12,903 nucleotides of DNA from Burkholderiaceae bacterium (GTDB lineage: Bacteria > Pseudomonadota > Gammaproteobacteria > Burkholderiales > Burkholderiaceae): contig CANHDS010000007.1 in assembly GCA_947459465.1 (NCBI GenBank), forward strand, positions 1 through 12,903. The letters are read 5' to 3'. Position 1 is the stretch's first letter; each line of letters opens with the position of its first letter. A program made the translations under genes and the position numbers. Under the pieces are notes generated by a model, which ran no database searches, was not told the origin of the DNA, and saw only the letters and a list, made by a program, of their open reading frames with translations. Positions 1 to 7,731 of the stretch are shown piece after piece.

Positions 1-26
1 AGCGCTTTGGCTTGAGCATCAGTCAA

Positions 27-55
27 AAGGCCCGCTACAGCGGGCCTTATTTTTT
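27..55 (+). terminator. Rho-independent terminator of an upstream + strand gene
   Basis: A perfect inverted repeat pairs 27-36 (AAGGCCCGCT) with 39-48 (AGCGGGCCTT). In practice this is a 9-bp GC-rich stem with a 4-base loop. It is followed by ATTTTTT at 49-55, the usual form of an intrinsic terminator on the plus strand. It must end a gene lying left of the window. Frame 1 reads Ser-Ala-Leu-Ala and then TGA at 13-15, which could be that gene's last codons, but four codons cannot prove it. The reverse strand offers only four Ts, so termination in that direction would be weak. Confidence 0.88.
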
Positions 56-85
56 GGCTTCCAGAACCAGTCAATCCGTCTTCTC

Positions 86-91
86 TACAAT
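86..91 (+). promoter_or_regulatory. Putative -10 element of glnS (leaderless arrangement)
   Basis: TACAAT (5 of 6 matches to TATAAT) lies exactly six bases before the glnS ATG at 98, so transcription would start at or next to the A of the start codon. No good -35 is visible 16-18 bases upstream. The only purine-rich stretch (AGG, 95-97) touches the ATG and cannot act as a Shine-Dalgarno site. The same geometry occurs before argD and slpA in this window. Confidence 0.5.
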
Positions 92-97
92 AGTAGG

Positions 98-1861
98 ATG
101 TCCACTCAATCTGGAAACCCGGTCGAGCCATCCAATTTCTTACGTCAAATCATTGATCATGATTTAGCCAAGGGAACGTATACCAGTCGCGTTGATGCAA
201 ATGGCAGGCCTCTTCCAGCGGTAGTGACCCGCTTTCCCCCGGAGCCTAACGGCTACTTGCATATCGGTCATGCCAAAAGTATTTGCCTCAACTATGGCTT
301 AGCAAGAGACTATGACACGCTACCCTCAGGTGGTCGCTGCCATATGCGGCTTGACGATACCAATCCCACCAAAGAGGATGTGGAGTATGTCGATAGCATC
401 TTAGATGCTGTACGCTGGTTGGGATTTGATTGGCACCACCAGGGCCATGAGCACTTGTATTACGCTAGCGATTATTTTGAGCGCCTCTATGAATTTGCCC
501 AGATATTGATGCGGCATGGCAAAGCCTATGTCGATAGTCAAAGTGCAGAGGAAATTCATCAGAATCGTGGTAACTTTTCTACACCGGGGGTCAACAGTCC
601 TTACCGAGATCGCTCGGCGGACGAGAACATCGCGCTTTTGGAAAAAATGCGTGCGGGTGAGTTCCCCGATGGTAGTCAGGTAGTGCGTCTAAAAATTGAC
701 ATGGCTCACCCCAACATCGTGATGCGCGATCCGGTGATTTATCGCATTCGGCATGCTCACCATCATCGTACTGGCGATCAGTGGTGTATTTACCCCTTAT
801 ACGATTTCACCCACTGTATTTCAGATGCGCTTGAGAATGTCTCACACTCGATTTGCACCCTCGAGTTTGAAAATAATCGTCCGCTGTATGACTGGATTCT
901 TAATAGTCTTAAAGAGTGTGGCGTTTTCAAAGGCCCACTACCCCATCAATACGAATTTGCGAGACTCAACCTCACGTATACGATCACAAGTAAGCGAAAA
1001 CTCCTACAGCTCGTTGAGGAGCAACGCGTCGATGGCTGGGATGATCCACGGATGCCAACCATTGTCGGAATCCGACGTCGCGGTTATACGCCTGAGAGTA
1101 TTCGTTTATTTTGTGAACGAATTGGTGTATCCAAAGCCGATAGCTGGATTGATATGAGTGTTCTCGAGCAAGCCCTACGAGATGATTTAGAAGCGCGTGC
1201 GCCTCGCGCTAGCGCAGTTCTTTCCCCACTCAAGCTCGTGATTGAAAACTATGACGAGGGCGCAAAAGAGCTTTGCTCTGCTCCTAAGCATCCGCATCAC
1301 CCTGAATGGGGTAAGCGCGATTTTCATTTTGGACGTGAGCTTTGGATCGAGGCTGATGATTTTCAGATGAACCCCCAAAAGGGATTCTTCCGTCTTTTTC
1401 CACCGAAGGATGGTCAGGCTGGTGGGCGCGTGCGCCTACGTCATGGCTTCGTGATCGAGTGCACTGGTGTGAAATTGGATGCCCAAGGAAATGTCCTGGA
1501 AGTTCATGCTCGCTATTTTCCTGATAGTAAAAGCGGTACACCAGACTCTAATAACTACAAGGTAAAGGGAAATATCCATTGGATCAATGCTGCAGAGGCC
1601 CTACCTGTTGAGGTACGTCTTTATGAGCATTTATTTACCGATCCACATCCCGATAGCGGTGATAACGATTTTCTAAGCTTTATTAATCCGGATTCCAAAA
1701 AAGTGATCCAAGCTTATGTGGAACCAAGTATGTGCAGCGCTCAACCTGAAGAACGTTTTCAATTTGAGCGCCATGGCTACTTTGTGGTTGATCGCAAAGA
1801 CAGCACGCCAGCAAAATTGGTCTTTAATCGTAGCGTCGGCCTAAAAGATAGCTGGAAGTAA
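98..1861 (+). CDS. glnS: Glutaminyl-tRNA synthetase
   Basis: GlnRS is a class I cytoplasmic enzyme that joins glutamine to tRNA-Gln using ATP. The protein has 587 residues against about 554 in E. coli. The N-terminal part (NFLRQIIDHDLAKG, then TRFPPEPNGYLHIGHAKS) matches the family closely, with the HIGH signature at 55-58. The second class I signature is TSKRK at 297-301, where E. coli has MSKRK; the lysines are kept. Family blocks DDTNP, SPYRDRS, YPLYDFTHCISDALE and GWDDPRMPT are present. The C-terminal third (from about 370) corresponds to the anticodon-binding beta-barrels and ends in FNRSVGLKDSW. Extra length comes from a short insert around 28-43 and from barrel loops. ATG 98 is chosen because the N-terminus aligns with E. 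coli, although the frame stays open upstream. Its stop directly abuts the stop of the convergent gene. Confidence 0.98.
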   Translation: MSTQSGNPVEPSNFLRQIIDHDLAKGTYTSRVDANGRPLPAVVTRFPPEPNGYLHIGHAKSICLNYGLARDYDTLPSGGRCHMRLDDTNPTKEDVEYVDSILDAVRWLGFDWHHQGHEHLYYASDYFERLYEFAQILMRHGKAYVDSQSAEEIHQNRGNFSTPGVNSPYRDRSADENIALLEKMRAGEFPDGSQVVRLKIDMAHPNIVMRDPVIYRIRHAHHHRTGDQWCIYPLYDFTHCISDALENVSHSICTLEFENNRPLYDWILNSLKECGVFKGPLPHQYEFARLNLTYTITSKRKLLQLVEEQRVDGWDDPRMPTIVGIRRRGYTPESIRLFCERIGVSKADSWIDMSVLEQALRDDLEARAPRASAVLSPLKLVIENYDEGAKELCSAPKHPHHPEWGKRDFHFGRELWIEADDFQMNPQKGFFRLFPPKDGQAGGRVRLRHGFVIECTGVKLDAQGNVLEVHARYFPDSKSGTPDSNNYKVKGNIHWINAAEALPVEVRLYEHLFTDPHPDSGDNDFLSFINPDSKKVIQAYVEPSMCSAQPEERFQFERHGYFVVDRKDSTPAKLVFNRSVGLKDSWK

Positions 1862-2773
1862 TTACAGAGTTTTTAGATAGTCTTTGACCCGATGGTATTT
1901 CAAGGGACGCTTGAGTTCACCCAGTCGTTGATTGCGTACTCGCCGTGATTCAGCCATGAATGACCACATCATAGGACCCACTTGAGCACGCACTTCATCG
2001 GGTGGCAACCGCAGCGGTTTCGGTAAATGCAATGCGTCGGCAACCTCATCAAAATAATCACCCATTTTTTGCTCACTACCGTCACATGCATTAATCACAC
2101 GCTGTGGCTTACCGATAAATAAAGCGGCACAGATGAGACGGGCAAGGTCATCGGCATGGATGTGGTTTGAGTAAGCATCAAATGGCTCTTGCAATGCAGG
2201 GGTATTGTTTTGTAAGCGCTCAATCGGTAAGCGATTAGGTCCGTATATTCCAGGTACACGCAAAATAGTCAATACAACACCTTGTGAAGCTGCCCAATAT
2301 CGAAGTGTTTGTTCGGCATCAACGCGTCGTTTTGCACGTGCGCTGGTGGGTTGCAGCAGACTGGTTTCGTCCACAAAGTCACCATGGCGATTACCGTATA
2401 CCCCGGTCGTACTAATGTAGATAAGACGTCTGACAGATCGTCCCTGCTGGGATAAAATTTGAACAAGGTGACGGGTGCGTTGATCAAGTTCTCCGTCGAG
2501 TGGTGGTGGAGCTAGATGAATGACCGTTGTTGCTAGATGGGCAATTCGCCATAAAGTCTCAGGGTAATCAAGATTTCCTTCAATGGGTGTAATACCATGC
2601 TTGCGAAGATCGGCGAAGCGTTCAGGGCTTCTACTCAGTGCAAAGATTTTAGGTCGACCTTGCGGTTGTGCGAGCGTATTTCCCTGAAGTTGCTGAGCAA
2701 CCCGAATACCGATATCACCGCATCCAATGATGAGGATGCGGGGACGACGAAATAAGCTATTTTTAGACATCAT
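1862..2773 (-). CDS. NAD(P)-binding Rossmann protein, YeeZ-like atypical SDR / epimerase family
   Basis: This is a 303-residue soluble protein of the extended short-chain dehydrogenase / NAD-dependent epimerase superfamily, resembling E. coli YeeZ, whose substrate is unknown. A Rossmann nucleotide-binding loop GCGDIG sits at 17-22 after a short basic leader. Family landmarks follow: VIHLAPP (84-90), ISTTGVYGN (120-128), LRVPGIYGP and HIHADDLARLI. The usual catalytic YxxxK is not seen; the equivalent place reads SARAK (144-148), with Ser where Tyr is expected, so classical SDR redox chemistry is doubtful. Two consecutive ATGs (2773 and 2770) are possible starts and neither has a clear Shine-Dalgarno. 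A TACGAT hexamer on the minus strand at 2783-2788 could be a -10. The gene diverges from the reductase gene, with about 38 bp between starts. I would not assign a reaction. Confidence 0.85.
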   Translation of the reverse strand: MMSKNSLFRRPRILIIGCGDIGIRVAQQLQGNTLAQPQGRPKIFALSRSPERFADLRKHGITPIEGNLDYPETLWRIAHLATTVIHLAPPPLDGELDQRTRHLVQILSQQGRSVRRLIYISTTGVYGNRHGDFVDETSLLQPTSARAKRRVDAEQTLRYWAASQGVVLTILRVPGIYGPNRLPIERLQNNTPALQEPFDAYSNHIHADDLARLICAALFIGKPQRVINACDGSEQKMGDYFDEVADALHLPKPLRLPPDEVRAQVGPMMWSFMAESRRVRNQRLGELKRPLKYHRVKDYLKTL

Positions 2774-2798
2774 AGAATTAACATCGTAATGATTTATT

Positions 2799-2804
2799 GG
2801 GAGA
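2799..2804 (+). promoter_or_regulatory. Shine-Dalgarno site that sets the reductase start
   Basis: GGGAGA lies seven bases before TTG at 2812. This spacing supports TTG 2812 as the initiator rather than TTG 2797 (which lies before the site) or GTG 2806 (too close). Confidence 0.6.
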
Positions 2805-2811
2805 AGTGGAA

Positions 2812-3858
2812 TTGCAGTACCAAGTAGAGCTCAAAAAAAGTGGCAGGTCATTCCTAGTGGAGGAGGATGAGACCATTCTGGAAGCAGCCATCCGCCAGGG
2901 TATTGGGCTACCTTATGGCTGTAAAAATGGTGCTTGCGGATCCTGTAAAGGCAAGGTGCTTAATGGGCGCATTGAGCATGGGGATCACAGTCAAAGTGCG
3001 CTCAGCACCCTTGATGAAACAGCAGGTGCAACGCTTTTGTGCTGCGCTCATCCTAAGTCTAATGTCCTAATCGATGTTCGTGAAATCCAAGGCGGTGGGG
3101 ATATTCCCGTGCGCAAAGTACCCTGCCGGATTCAAACGATTTCCTATCCAAGCGATGATGTTGCGATTCTTCAACTTCAACTACCAGCCAGCGAGCGTTT
3201 TCAGTTTTTAGCGGGTCAGTATTTAGAGTTTTTACTCAAAGACAATCGGCGACGCGCTTATTCAATTGCAAGTGCACCTCATCAGGAAGGCCCGATTGAG
3301 TTGCACATTCGCCATCTACCAGGCGGTCTCTTTACTGATCCCTTATTTGGACAAGCTGCCGACGGAAAACCAATTAAAGAAAAAGATATCCTGCGTTTTG
3401 AGGGTCCTCAAGGTAGCTTCTTCTTGCGCGAGGATACACAAAAACCGATTATTTTCCTGGCATCGGGCACCGGTTTTGCACCGATCAAATCCATTCTGTT
3501 GCACATGTGTGAGAAGAAAATTGACCGTGAGGTCTATTTCTATTGGGGCGGGCGGCGCCCTAAAGATCTCTATATGAATACCCTTTGTCAGGAGTTTGTT
3601 GGCGCGCTGCCTCGTTTCCGGTACATTCCAGTTGTTTCGGAAGCGCAGCCAGAAGATCATTGGACAGGTCGAACAGGGTTTGTCCATCGTGCAGTGATGG
3701 AAGACTTTCCTGATCTGCGCGCATTTCAGGTCTATGCCTGTGGCGCTCCCATTGTGATTGCGTCGGCTCAAACTGACTTTGTAAAACAATGTGGACTGCC
3801 CGAGGATGAGTTTTATGCGGACTCATTCACTAGCGAGGCTGATCTAGCGCATGCCTAA
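2812..3858 (+). CDS. 2Fe-2S ferredoxin / FAD-NAD(P)H reductase fusion ('CDP-6-deoxy-delta-3,4-glucoseen reductase-like')
   Basis: This is a cytoplasmic electron-transfer flavoprotein that should pass electrons from NAD(P)H through FAD to a plant-type 2Fe-2S centre. Counting from TTG 2812 (348 aa), the ferredoxin domain fills about 1-95. Its cluster ligands are C37, C42 and C45, and C77 or C78, in the context YGCKNGACGSCKG. An FNR-type reductase follows: the FAD motif RAYS at 148-151, the nucleotide-binding GTGFAPI at 219-225 and the C-terminal CGAP at 310-313. TTG 2812 is preferred because it has a Shine-Dalgarno and the N-terminus (QYQVELKKSGRSF) matches how I recall the family beginning. 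TTG 2797 would add five residues. The gene is named after sugar reductases such as AscD, but no deoxysugar genes are nearby, so that substrate is unlikely here. The true electron acceptor is unknown. It lies 57 bp before argD on the same strand. Confidence 0.9.
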   Translation: MQYQVELKKSGRSFLVEEDETILEAAIRQGIGLPYGCKNGACGSCKGKVLNGRIEHGDHSQSALSTLDETAGATLLCCAHPKSNVLIDVREIQGGGDIPVRKVPCRIQTISYPSDDVAILQLQLPASERFQFLAGQYLEFLLKDNRRRAYSIASAPHQEGPIELHIRHLPGGLFTDPLFGQAADGKPIKEKDILRFEGPQGSFFLREDTQKPIIFLASGTGFAPIKSILLHMCEKKIDREVYFYWGGRRPKDLYMNTLCQEFVGALPRFRYIPVVSEAQPEDHWTGRTGFVHRAVMEDFPDLRAFQVYACGAPIVIASAQTDFVKQCGLPEDEFYADSFTSEADLAHA

Positions 3859-3903
3859 TTCCTTGATATTAGGGCTGGATTCCCTCTTTACACCAATCTT
3901 TTG

Positions 3904-3909
3904 TATGAT
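3904..3909 (+). promoter_or_regulatory. Putative -10 element of argD (leaderless arrangement)
   Basis: TATGAT (5 of 6 matches to the consensus) ends six bases before ATG 3916, which puts the expected transcription start on the start codon itself. The GGGG at 3911-3914 is one base from the ATG and too close for ribosome binding. No convincing -35 lies at the right distance: TTTACA at 3887-3892 is only 11 bases away. Confidence 0.45.
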
Positions 3910-3915
3910 TGGGGT

Positions 3916-5115
3916 ATGAATCAACTTTCTGACCCACGTCCTGTCGATGCTCACTCGGTGATGCACATTACCAAGCGGCCTGACATCATCATGATGGAAG
4001 GTAATGGCTCATGGTTAGTCGATCAAAATGGTAAGCGTTACCTAGACTTTCTCCAAGGATGGGCTGTGAATTGCTTGGGGCATTGCAACCCTGGCATTGT
4101 TTCAGCATTAAACAAACAAGCCAAGAAATTGATTAACCCTAGCCCTGCGTTCTATAACGAACCGATGATTCGGTTATCCGATTTACTGACCAACCATAGC
4201 TGCTTTGACAAAGTGTTTTTTGCTAATAGTGGGGCGGAAGCCAATGAGGGTGCCATTAAGCTCGCTCGGAAATGGGGTCAGCTCCACAAAGACGGCGCTT
4301 ACGAAATCATTACTTTTGATCATAGTTTTCATGGACGGACCTTAGCAACGATGAGCGCCTCAGGCAAGCCTGGTTGGGATACCCTCTTCGCGCCTCAGGT
4401 CCCTGGTTTTCCAAAAGCAGATCTCAATGACATTGAATCGGTCAAGCGTTGCATCACCGATAAAACGGTCGCTGTCATGCTAGAACCAGTCCAAGGTGAA
4501 GGTGGCGTCATTCCTGCCGATGATGCTTTCATGAAAGAACTACGCCAACTAACAAAAGAACGTAATTTATTACTCATCGTTGATGAAGTGCAAGCTGGTT
4601 TTGGTAGAACCGGCAAATTGTTTGCTTATCAACATTTTGGAATTGAGCCTGACATCATGACGCTTGGCAAAGGAATTGGTGGGGGCGTTCCTCTCGCAGC
4701 TCTTTTGTGCACCGATGCAGTCGCCTGTTTTGTGCCGGGCGATCAAGGGGGAACCTATAACGGTAATGCCTTAATGACAGCTGTAGGAATTAGTGTGATT
4801 GAACAGCTCTTAGCCCCTGGCTTTTTAGCCTCAGTGATTCAAAAGGGAGAATTCTTGCAAGATGAATTACTTAAACTTTGCTCTGAGTTTGGTTTGCAGG
4901 GTGAGCGCGGTAAAGGACTTCTTCGGGCCCTCATGCTTGGACGAGAAATTGGCCCTTCCCTGGTCGAGCTTGCGAGAGAACATGAGCCTCAGGGCTTACT
5001 AATTAATTCTCCCAGGCCCGATCTATTACGCTTTATGCCTGCACTAAATGTCACTGAAGATGAAATCCTGACAATGTGCGCTACGTTGCGGGTTCTTCTG
5101 AAAAAGCTGAGCTAA
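3916..5115 (+). CDS. argD: Acetylornithine aminotransferase (class III PLP aminotransferase)
   Basis: The product is a 399-residue cytoplasmic fold-type I enzyme using pyridoxal phosphate. ArgD converts N-acetylglutamate semialdehyde to N-acetylornithine with glutamate as amino donor, a step in arginine synthesis, and often also serves as succinyldiaminopimelate aminotransferase. Visible motifs are GWAVNCLGH near 48-56, the phosphate-binding [11 protein letters not shown] at 105-115, FHGRT at 139-143, the cofactor-contacting D223 in [12 protein letters not shown], and the Schiff-base lysine K252 in TLGKGIGGG. The C-terminal [14 protein letters not shown] is typical for the group. ATG 3916 is chosen over the upstream TTG at 3901 because it gives the family-like N-terminus MNQLSDPRP. 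The stop overlaps the convergent livF stop by 4 bp. Related ornithine or 4-aminobutyrate aminotransferases are possible, but the length and motifs fit ArgD best. Confidence 0.88.
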   Translation: MNQLSDPRPVDAHSVMHITKRPDIIMMEGNGSWLVDQNGKRYLDFLQGWAVNCLGHCNPGIVSALNKQAKKLINPSPAFYNEPMIRLSDLLTNHSCFDKVFFANSGAEANEGAIKLARKWGQLHKDGAYEIITFDHSFHGRTLATMSASGKPGWDTLFAPQVPGFPKADLNDIESVKRCITDKTVAVMLEPVQGEGGVIPADDAFMKELRQLTKERNLLLIVDEVQAGFGRTGKLFAYQHFGIEPDIMTLGKGIGGGVPLAALLCTDAVACFVPGDQGGTYNGNALMTAVGISVIEQLLAPGFLASVIQKGEFLQDELLKLCSEFGLQGERGKGLLRALMLGREIGPSLVELAREHEPQGLLINSPRPDLLRFMPALNVTEDEILTMCATLRVLLKKLS

Positions 5116-5861
5116 GCCCCGCTCGTTTTCACATCCACGCCCAAATAGGCTTCGCGAACCCGATCATCATTGAGTAATTCATCAGCTGATCCCGATAGCG
5201 CGATCGCCCCACTTTCCAGGACATACGCACGATCTGCCATGGATAAGGCCAAACGGGCATTTTGCTCGACTAGTAAAATCGTTATGCCCTGTTGATTAAG
5301 ATTTTGAATCACTCCAAAAATGGTTTCCACCATAATCGGTGCCAAGCCCATAGAGGGCTCATCGAGTAAGAGAAGTTTTGGCTTAGCCATCATGGCGCGA
5401 GCGATTGCAACCATTTGCTGCTCGCCACCAGACAGGGTTCCAGCCAATTGGGGCAGACGTTCACGCAGGCGCGGAAAAGTTTCGAATACCGCCTTGAGAT
5501 CTTGCTCGATGCTCTCTGCTGGGTAAGTACCCTGTCGGATGTATGCCCCCATTTGTAGATTTTCCAAGATGGTCATTCTGGCAAATACACCCCGGCCCTC
5601 TGGTACCAATCCAATCCCAAGCTCGGCCAACTCATACGCCGGCCGGCCCCCAATCGCACTTTCTAAAAAATGAATGGATCCGGAACTAGGTTTCAAAAGA
5701 CCAGCAATGACTTTCAGTGTCGTTGTTTTACCTGCGCCATTCGCCCCGATCAGGGTTACTAACTCTCCAGAGTGAATATGAAAATCAATCCCTTTAACGG
5801 CAGCGATTCCTCCGTATGACAATTTCAGATCCTTGACCTTTAAAAGAGGTGCGGCGCTCAT
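5112..5861 (-). CDS. livF: Branched-chain amino acid ABC transporter, ATP-binding protein LivF
   Basis: This is a 249-residue ATPase subunit at the cytoplasmic face of a hydrophobic amino-acid importer, expected to pair with LivG under the LivH-LivM channel. The Walker A motif GANGAGKTT lies at 39-47, the ABC signature LSGGEQQ at 143-149, and Walker B LLLLDEP at 163-169 with catalytic E168. VPEGRGVF (86-93), at the Q-loop position, and LLVEQNA (196-202), with Gln where many ABC proteins have the switch histidine, are both usual in LivF. The ATG at 5861 overlaps the livG stop by 4 bp, indicating translational coupling. It is the last gene of the transport operon. I see no strong terminator hairpin after it, and its stop overlaps argD, which comes from the other side. 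Confidence 0.95.
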   Translation of the reverse strand: MSAAPLLKVKDLKLSYGGIAAVKGIDFHIHSGELVTLIGANGAGKTTTLKVIAGLLKPSSGSIHFLESAIGGRPAYELAELGIGLVPEGRGVFARMTILENLQMGAYIRQGTYPAESIEQDLKAVFETFPRLRERLPQLAGTLSGGEQQMVAIARAMMAKPKLLLLDEPSMGLAPIMVETIFGVIQNLNQQGITILLVEQNARLALSMADRAYVLESGAIALSGSADELLNDDRVREAYLGVDVKTSGA

Positions 5862-6625
5862 GCTGCCGCCCCACCCAAATAAGCCCGGATGACTTCAGGA
5901 TGATTGCGCACCTCATTGGGCAATCCATCTGCAATCACCTTGCCATAATCAAGCACTGTCAGATGATCACAAAGACTCATTACGAGATGCACATCGTGCT
6001 CAATTAACAAAATAGTTTTGCCATCAGCACGAATTTTTAAAATTAACTCTTTTAATTCCAACTTTTCACTTGCATTCATGCCGGCAGCAGGCTCATCAAG
6101 AGCTAATAAAATGGGTTCGGTGGCTAATGCGCGAGCGATTTCAAGGCGCCGTTGATAGCCATAGGATAGATTCTTAGCCTTATGCTGTGTGTAGTCTTGC
6201 AAACCCACATACTCTAGGAGAGCAAGCGATTTTTCGCGGATCACACGTTCTTCGCGTCGATTCGATTGCGTACCCAAAATGGCTCCCCACATACCAATCG
6301 ATGAGCGACAATGGCATCCCACCATGACATTCTCTAATGCAGTCATCTCTTTAAACAAGCGAATATTCTGAAAGGTTCTAGCAATACCCGCTTGCGTCAC
6401 TTGAGACACTGAATGCGGAGAATACGGCCTACCCTGGAGTTCAAACTTACCCCGGTCAGTTGGATATAGGCCCGTAATGACATTAAAGAAAGTGGTCTTA
6501 CCAGCCCCATTGGGACCAATGAGCCCTGCAATCGTCCCGGTGCGCACCCGTAAACCAACGTCATCAAGTGCCTGGATACCACCAAAGCGTTTGGATACTC
6601 CAGAAACTTTTAAGAGGTCACTCAT
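5858..6625 (-). CDS. livG: Branched-chain amino acid ABC transporter, ATP-binding protein LivG
   Basis: This is the second ATPase of the importer, 255 residues long. It shows Walker A GPNGAGKTT at 37-45, Q-loop Gln86 in ARTFQNIRLF, the signature LSYGYQRR at 153-160, Walker B LLALDEP at 173-179 and switch His210 in LLIEHDVHLVM. The signature LSYGYQ in place of LSGGQ and the insert between the Q-loop and signature (about 100-150) are typical of LivG and separate it from LivF. It overlaps livM at its start and livF at its end by 4 bp each, so the three should be translated together. No separate promoter or Shine-Dalgarno is needed or obvious. Confidence 0.95.
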   Translation of the reverse strand: MSDLLKVSGVSKRFGGIQALDDVGLRVRTGTIAGLIGPNGAGKTTFFNVITGLYPTDRGKFELQGRPYSPHSVSQVTQAGIARTFQNIRLFKEMTALENVMVGCHCRSSIGMWGAILGTQSNRREERVIREKSLALLEYVGLQDYTQHKAKNLSYGYQRRLEIARALATEPILLALDEPAAGMNASEKLELKELILKIRADGKTILLIEHDVHLVMSLCDHLTVLDYGKVIADGLPNEVRNHPEVIRAYLGGAAA

Positions 6626-7731
6626 CCGTGTGTAGCTTTCAAAGTATCGGGTTTTTGCCAGATCCCATTAGGTCGGTAAAGCATGATGAGTATCAGTGCC
6701 AAACCATAAAGTAGTTGACGAATAATTTCGGTATCCACGAGGACTGATCCAAACATAAACTGTTGAATGGGGGCCGCAATACTGCGTAACAGTTCAGGAA
6801 AAACTGCAAGTAAGATTGCTCCAAGAATCACGCCAGGAATATGGCCCATCCCGCCCATGACGACCATTGCTAGAACTACAATCGATTCCCATAGAGTGAA
6901 CGACTCAGGCGAAACAAAGCCCTGAAAGGCAGCAAAGAGCACGCCCGCAGCACCAGCAAAACTTGCACCAATTGCAAAGGCGAGTAACTTCATATCACGA
7001 GTCTTAATTCCCATGGCCTCAGCAGCCACCTCATCCTCACGGATGGCTACCCATGCACGGCCAATTCGGGAATGCTCTAGACGCGAACAGACCATCGCAA
7101 CCAGAATAGCGAGGATCAAGAAAAAATAGAAGAGTAAATACAGTGAGGGGATCTCTAAACCCAAAACATTGATTGGTTTGGAAAGATTGACCCCAAATAA
7201 TTGAATAGGGTCAATGCTACCAATTCCCTTGGGTCCATTTGTTAAGTTGAGAGGTCGATCGAGATTGTTTAGAAAAATCCGAATAATCTCCCCAAATCCT
7301 AAGGTCACAATCGCTAAATAATCACCCCGTAATTTCAGTGTTGGAAATCCTAGCAGGACTCCAAATATCGCGGCTAAGCCAAAGGAAATAAGGAGTGCGC
7401 CCCACAGTGGGAAATGAAGTCCTGTGGGAAAAAACGCTGCAATTGCAGGAAATTGTGTACTCAGATGGGGCGAAGCGAGTAAGGCATAACTATATGCCCC
7501 CACTGCATAAAAAGCGATGTAGCCCAAATCAAGTAATCCTGCAAAACCAATCACTACATTAAGACCTAATGCAAGAACAACGTATAGCAACGCAAAATCT
7601 AGGACCCGTACCCAGTAGTTGCCGCCAACCGAACCCACAATCCAAGGTAAGGCTAGTAATACGATTGCGCTCACAACCCAAAACCGTTGCCGATCACGTC
7701 GTGATGCTTGATGAAAAAATTGCTTAAGCAC
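6622..7731 (-). CDS. livM: Branched-chain amino acid ABC transporter permease LivM
   Basis: This is an inner-membrane permease subunit of 369 residues if it starts at GTG 7731. After a short basic N-terminus (LKQFFHQASRRDRQR) there are roughly nine to ten hydrophobic segments. The family block VIGFAGLLDLGYIAFYAVGA and the cytoplasmic coupling loop around IGRAWVAIREDEVAAEAMGI, which contacts the ATPases, are both clear. The frame stays open to 7875, but those extra 48 codons lie entirely over the livH 3' end in another frame and do not look like LivM. GTG 7731 overlaps the livH stop by 8 bp, which fits a coupled start. Its Shine-Dalgarno is weak. The ORF ends with a 4-bp overlap into livG. Confidence 0.92.
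   Translation of the reverse strand: MLKQFFHQASRRDRQRFWVVSAIVLLALPWIVGSVGGNYWVRVLDFALLYVVLALGLNVVIGFAGLLDLGYIAFYAVGAYSYALLASPHLSTQFPAIAAFFPTGLHFPLWGALLISFGLAAIFGVLLGFPTLKLRGDYLAIVTLGFGEIIRIFLNNLDRPLNLTNGPKGIGSIDPIQLFGVNLSKPINVLGLEIPSLYLLFYFFLILAILVAMVCSRLEHSRIGRAWVAIREDEVAAEAMGIKTRDMKLLAFAIGASFAGAAGVLFAAFQGFVSPESFTLWESIVVLAMVVMGGMGHIPGVILGAILLAVFPELLRSIAAPIQQFMFGSVLVDTEIIRQLLYGLALILIMLYRPNGIWQKPDTLKATHG

Noticed and set aside
1..15. Ser-Ala-Leu-Ala-stop as the end of an upstream gene
   Set aside because: Four codons cannot be told from chance; noted only in connection with the terminator at 27-55.
2764..2793. TAGACA-N18-AATGAT as a plus-strand promoter for the reductase
   Set aside because: The -10 match is only 4 of 6, and the predicted start would fall inside the Shine-Dalgarno site.
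3343..3789. Minus-strand open frame of 148 codons opposite the reductase gene
   Set aside because: It is antisense to a clearly conserved ferredoxin/FNR protein and its composition looks arbitrary.
3854..3873. CCTAAT / ATTAGG inverted repeat after the reductase gene
   Set aside because: It is a six-base, AT-rich stem with an eight-base loop and no T run, too weak to call a terminator or operator.
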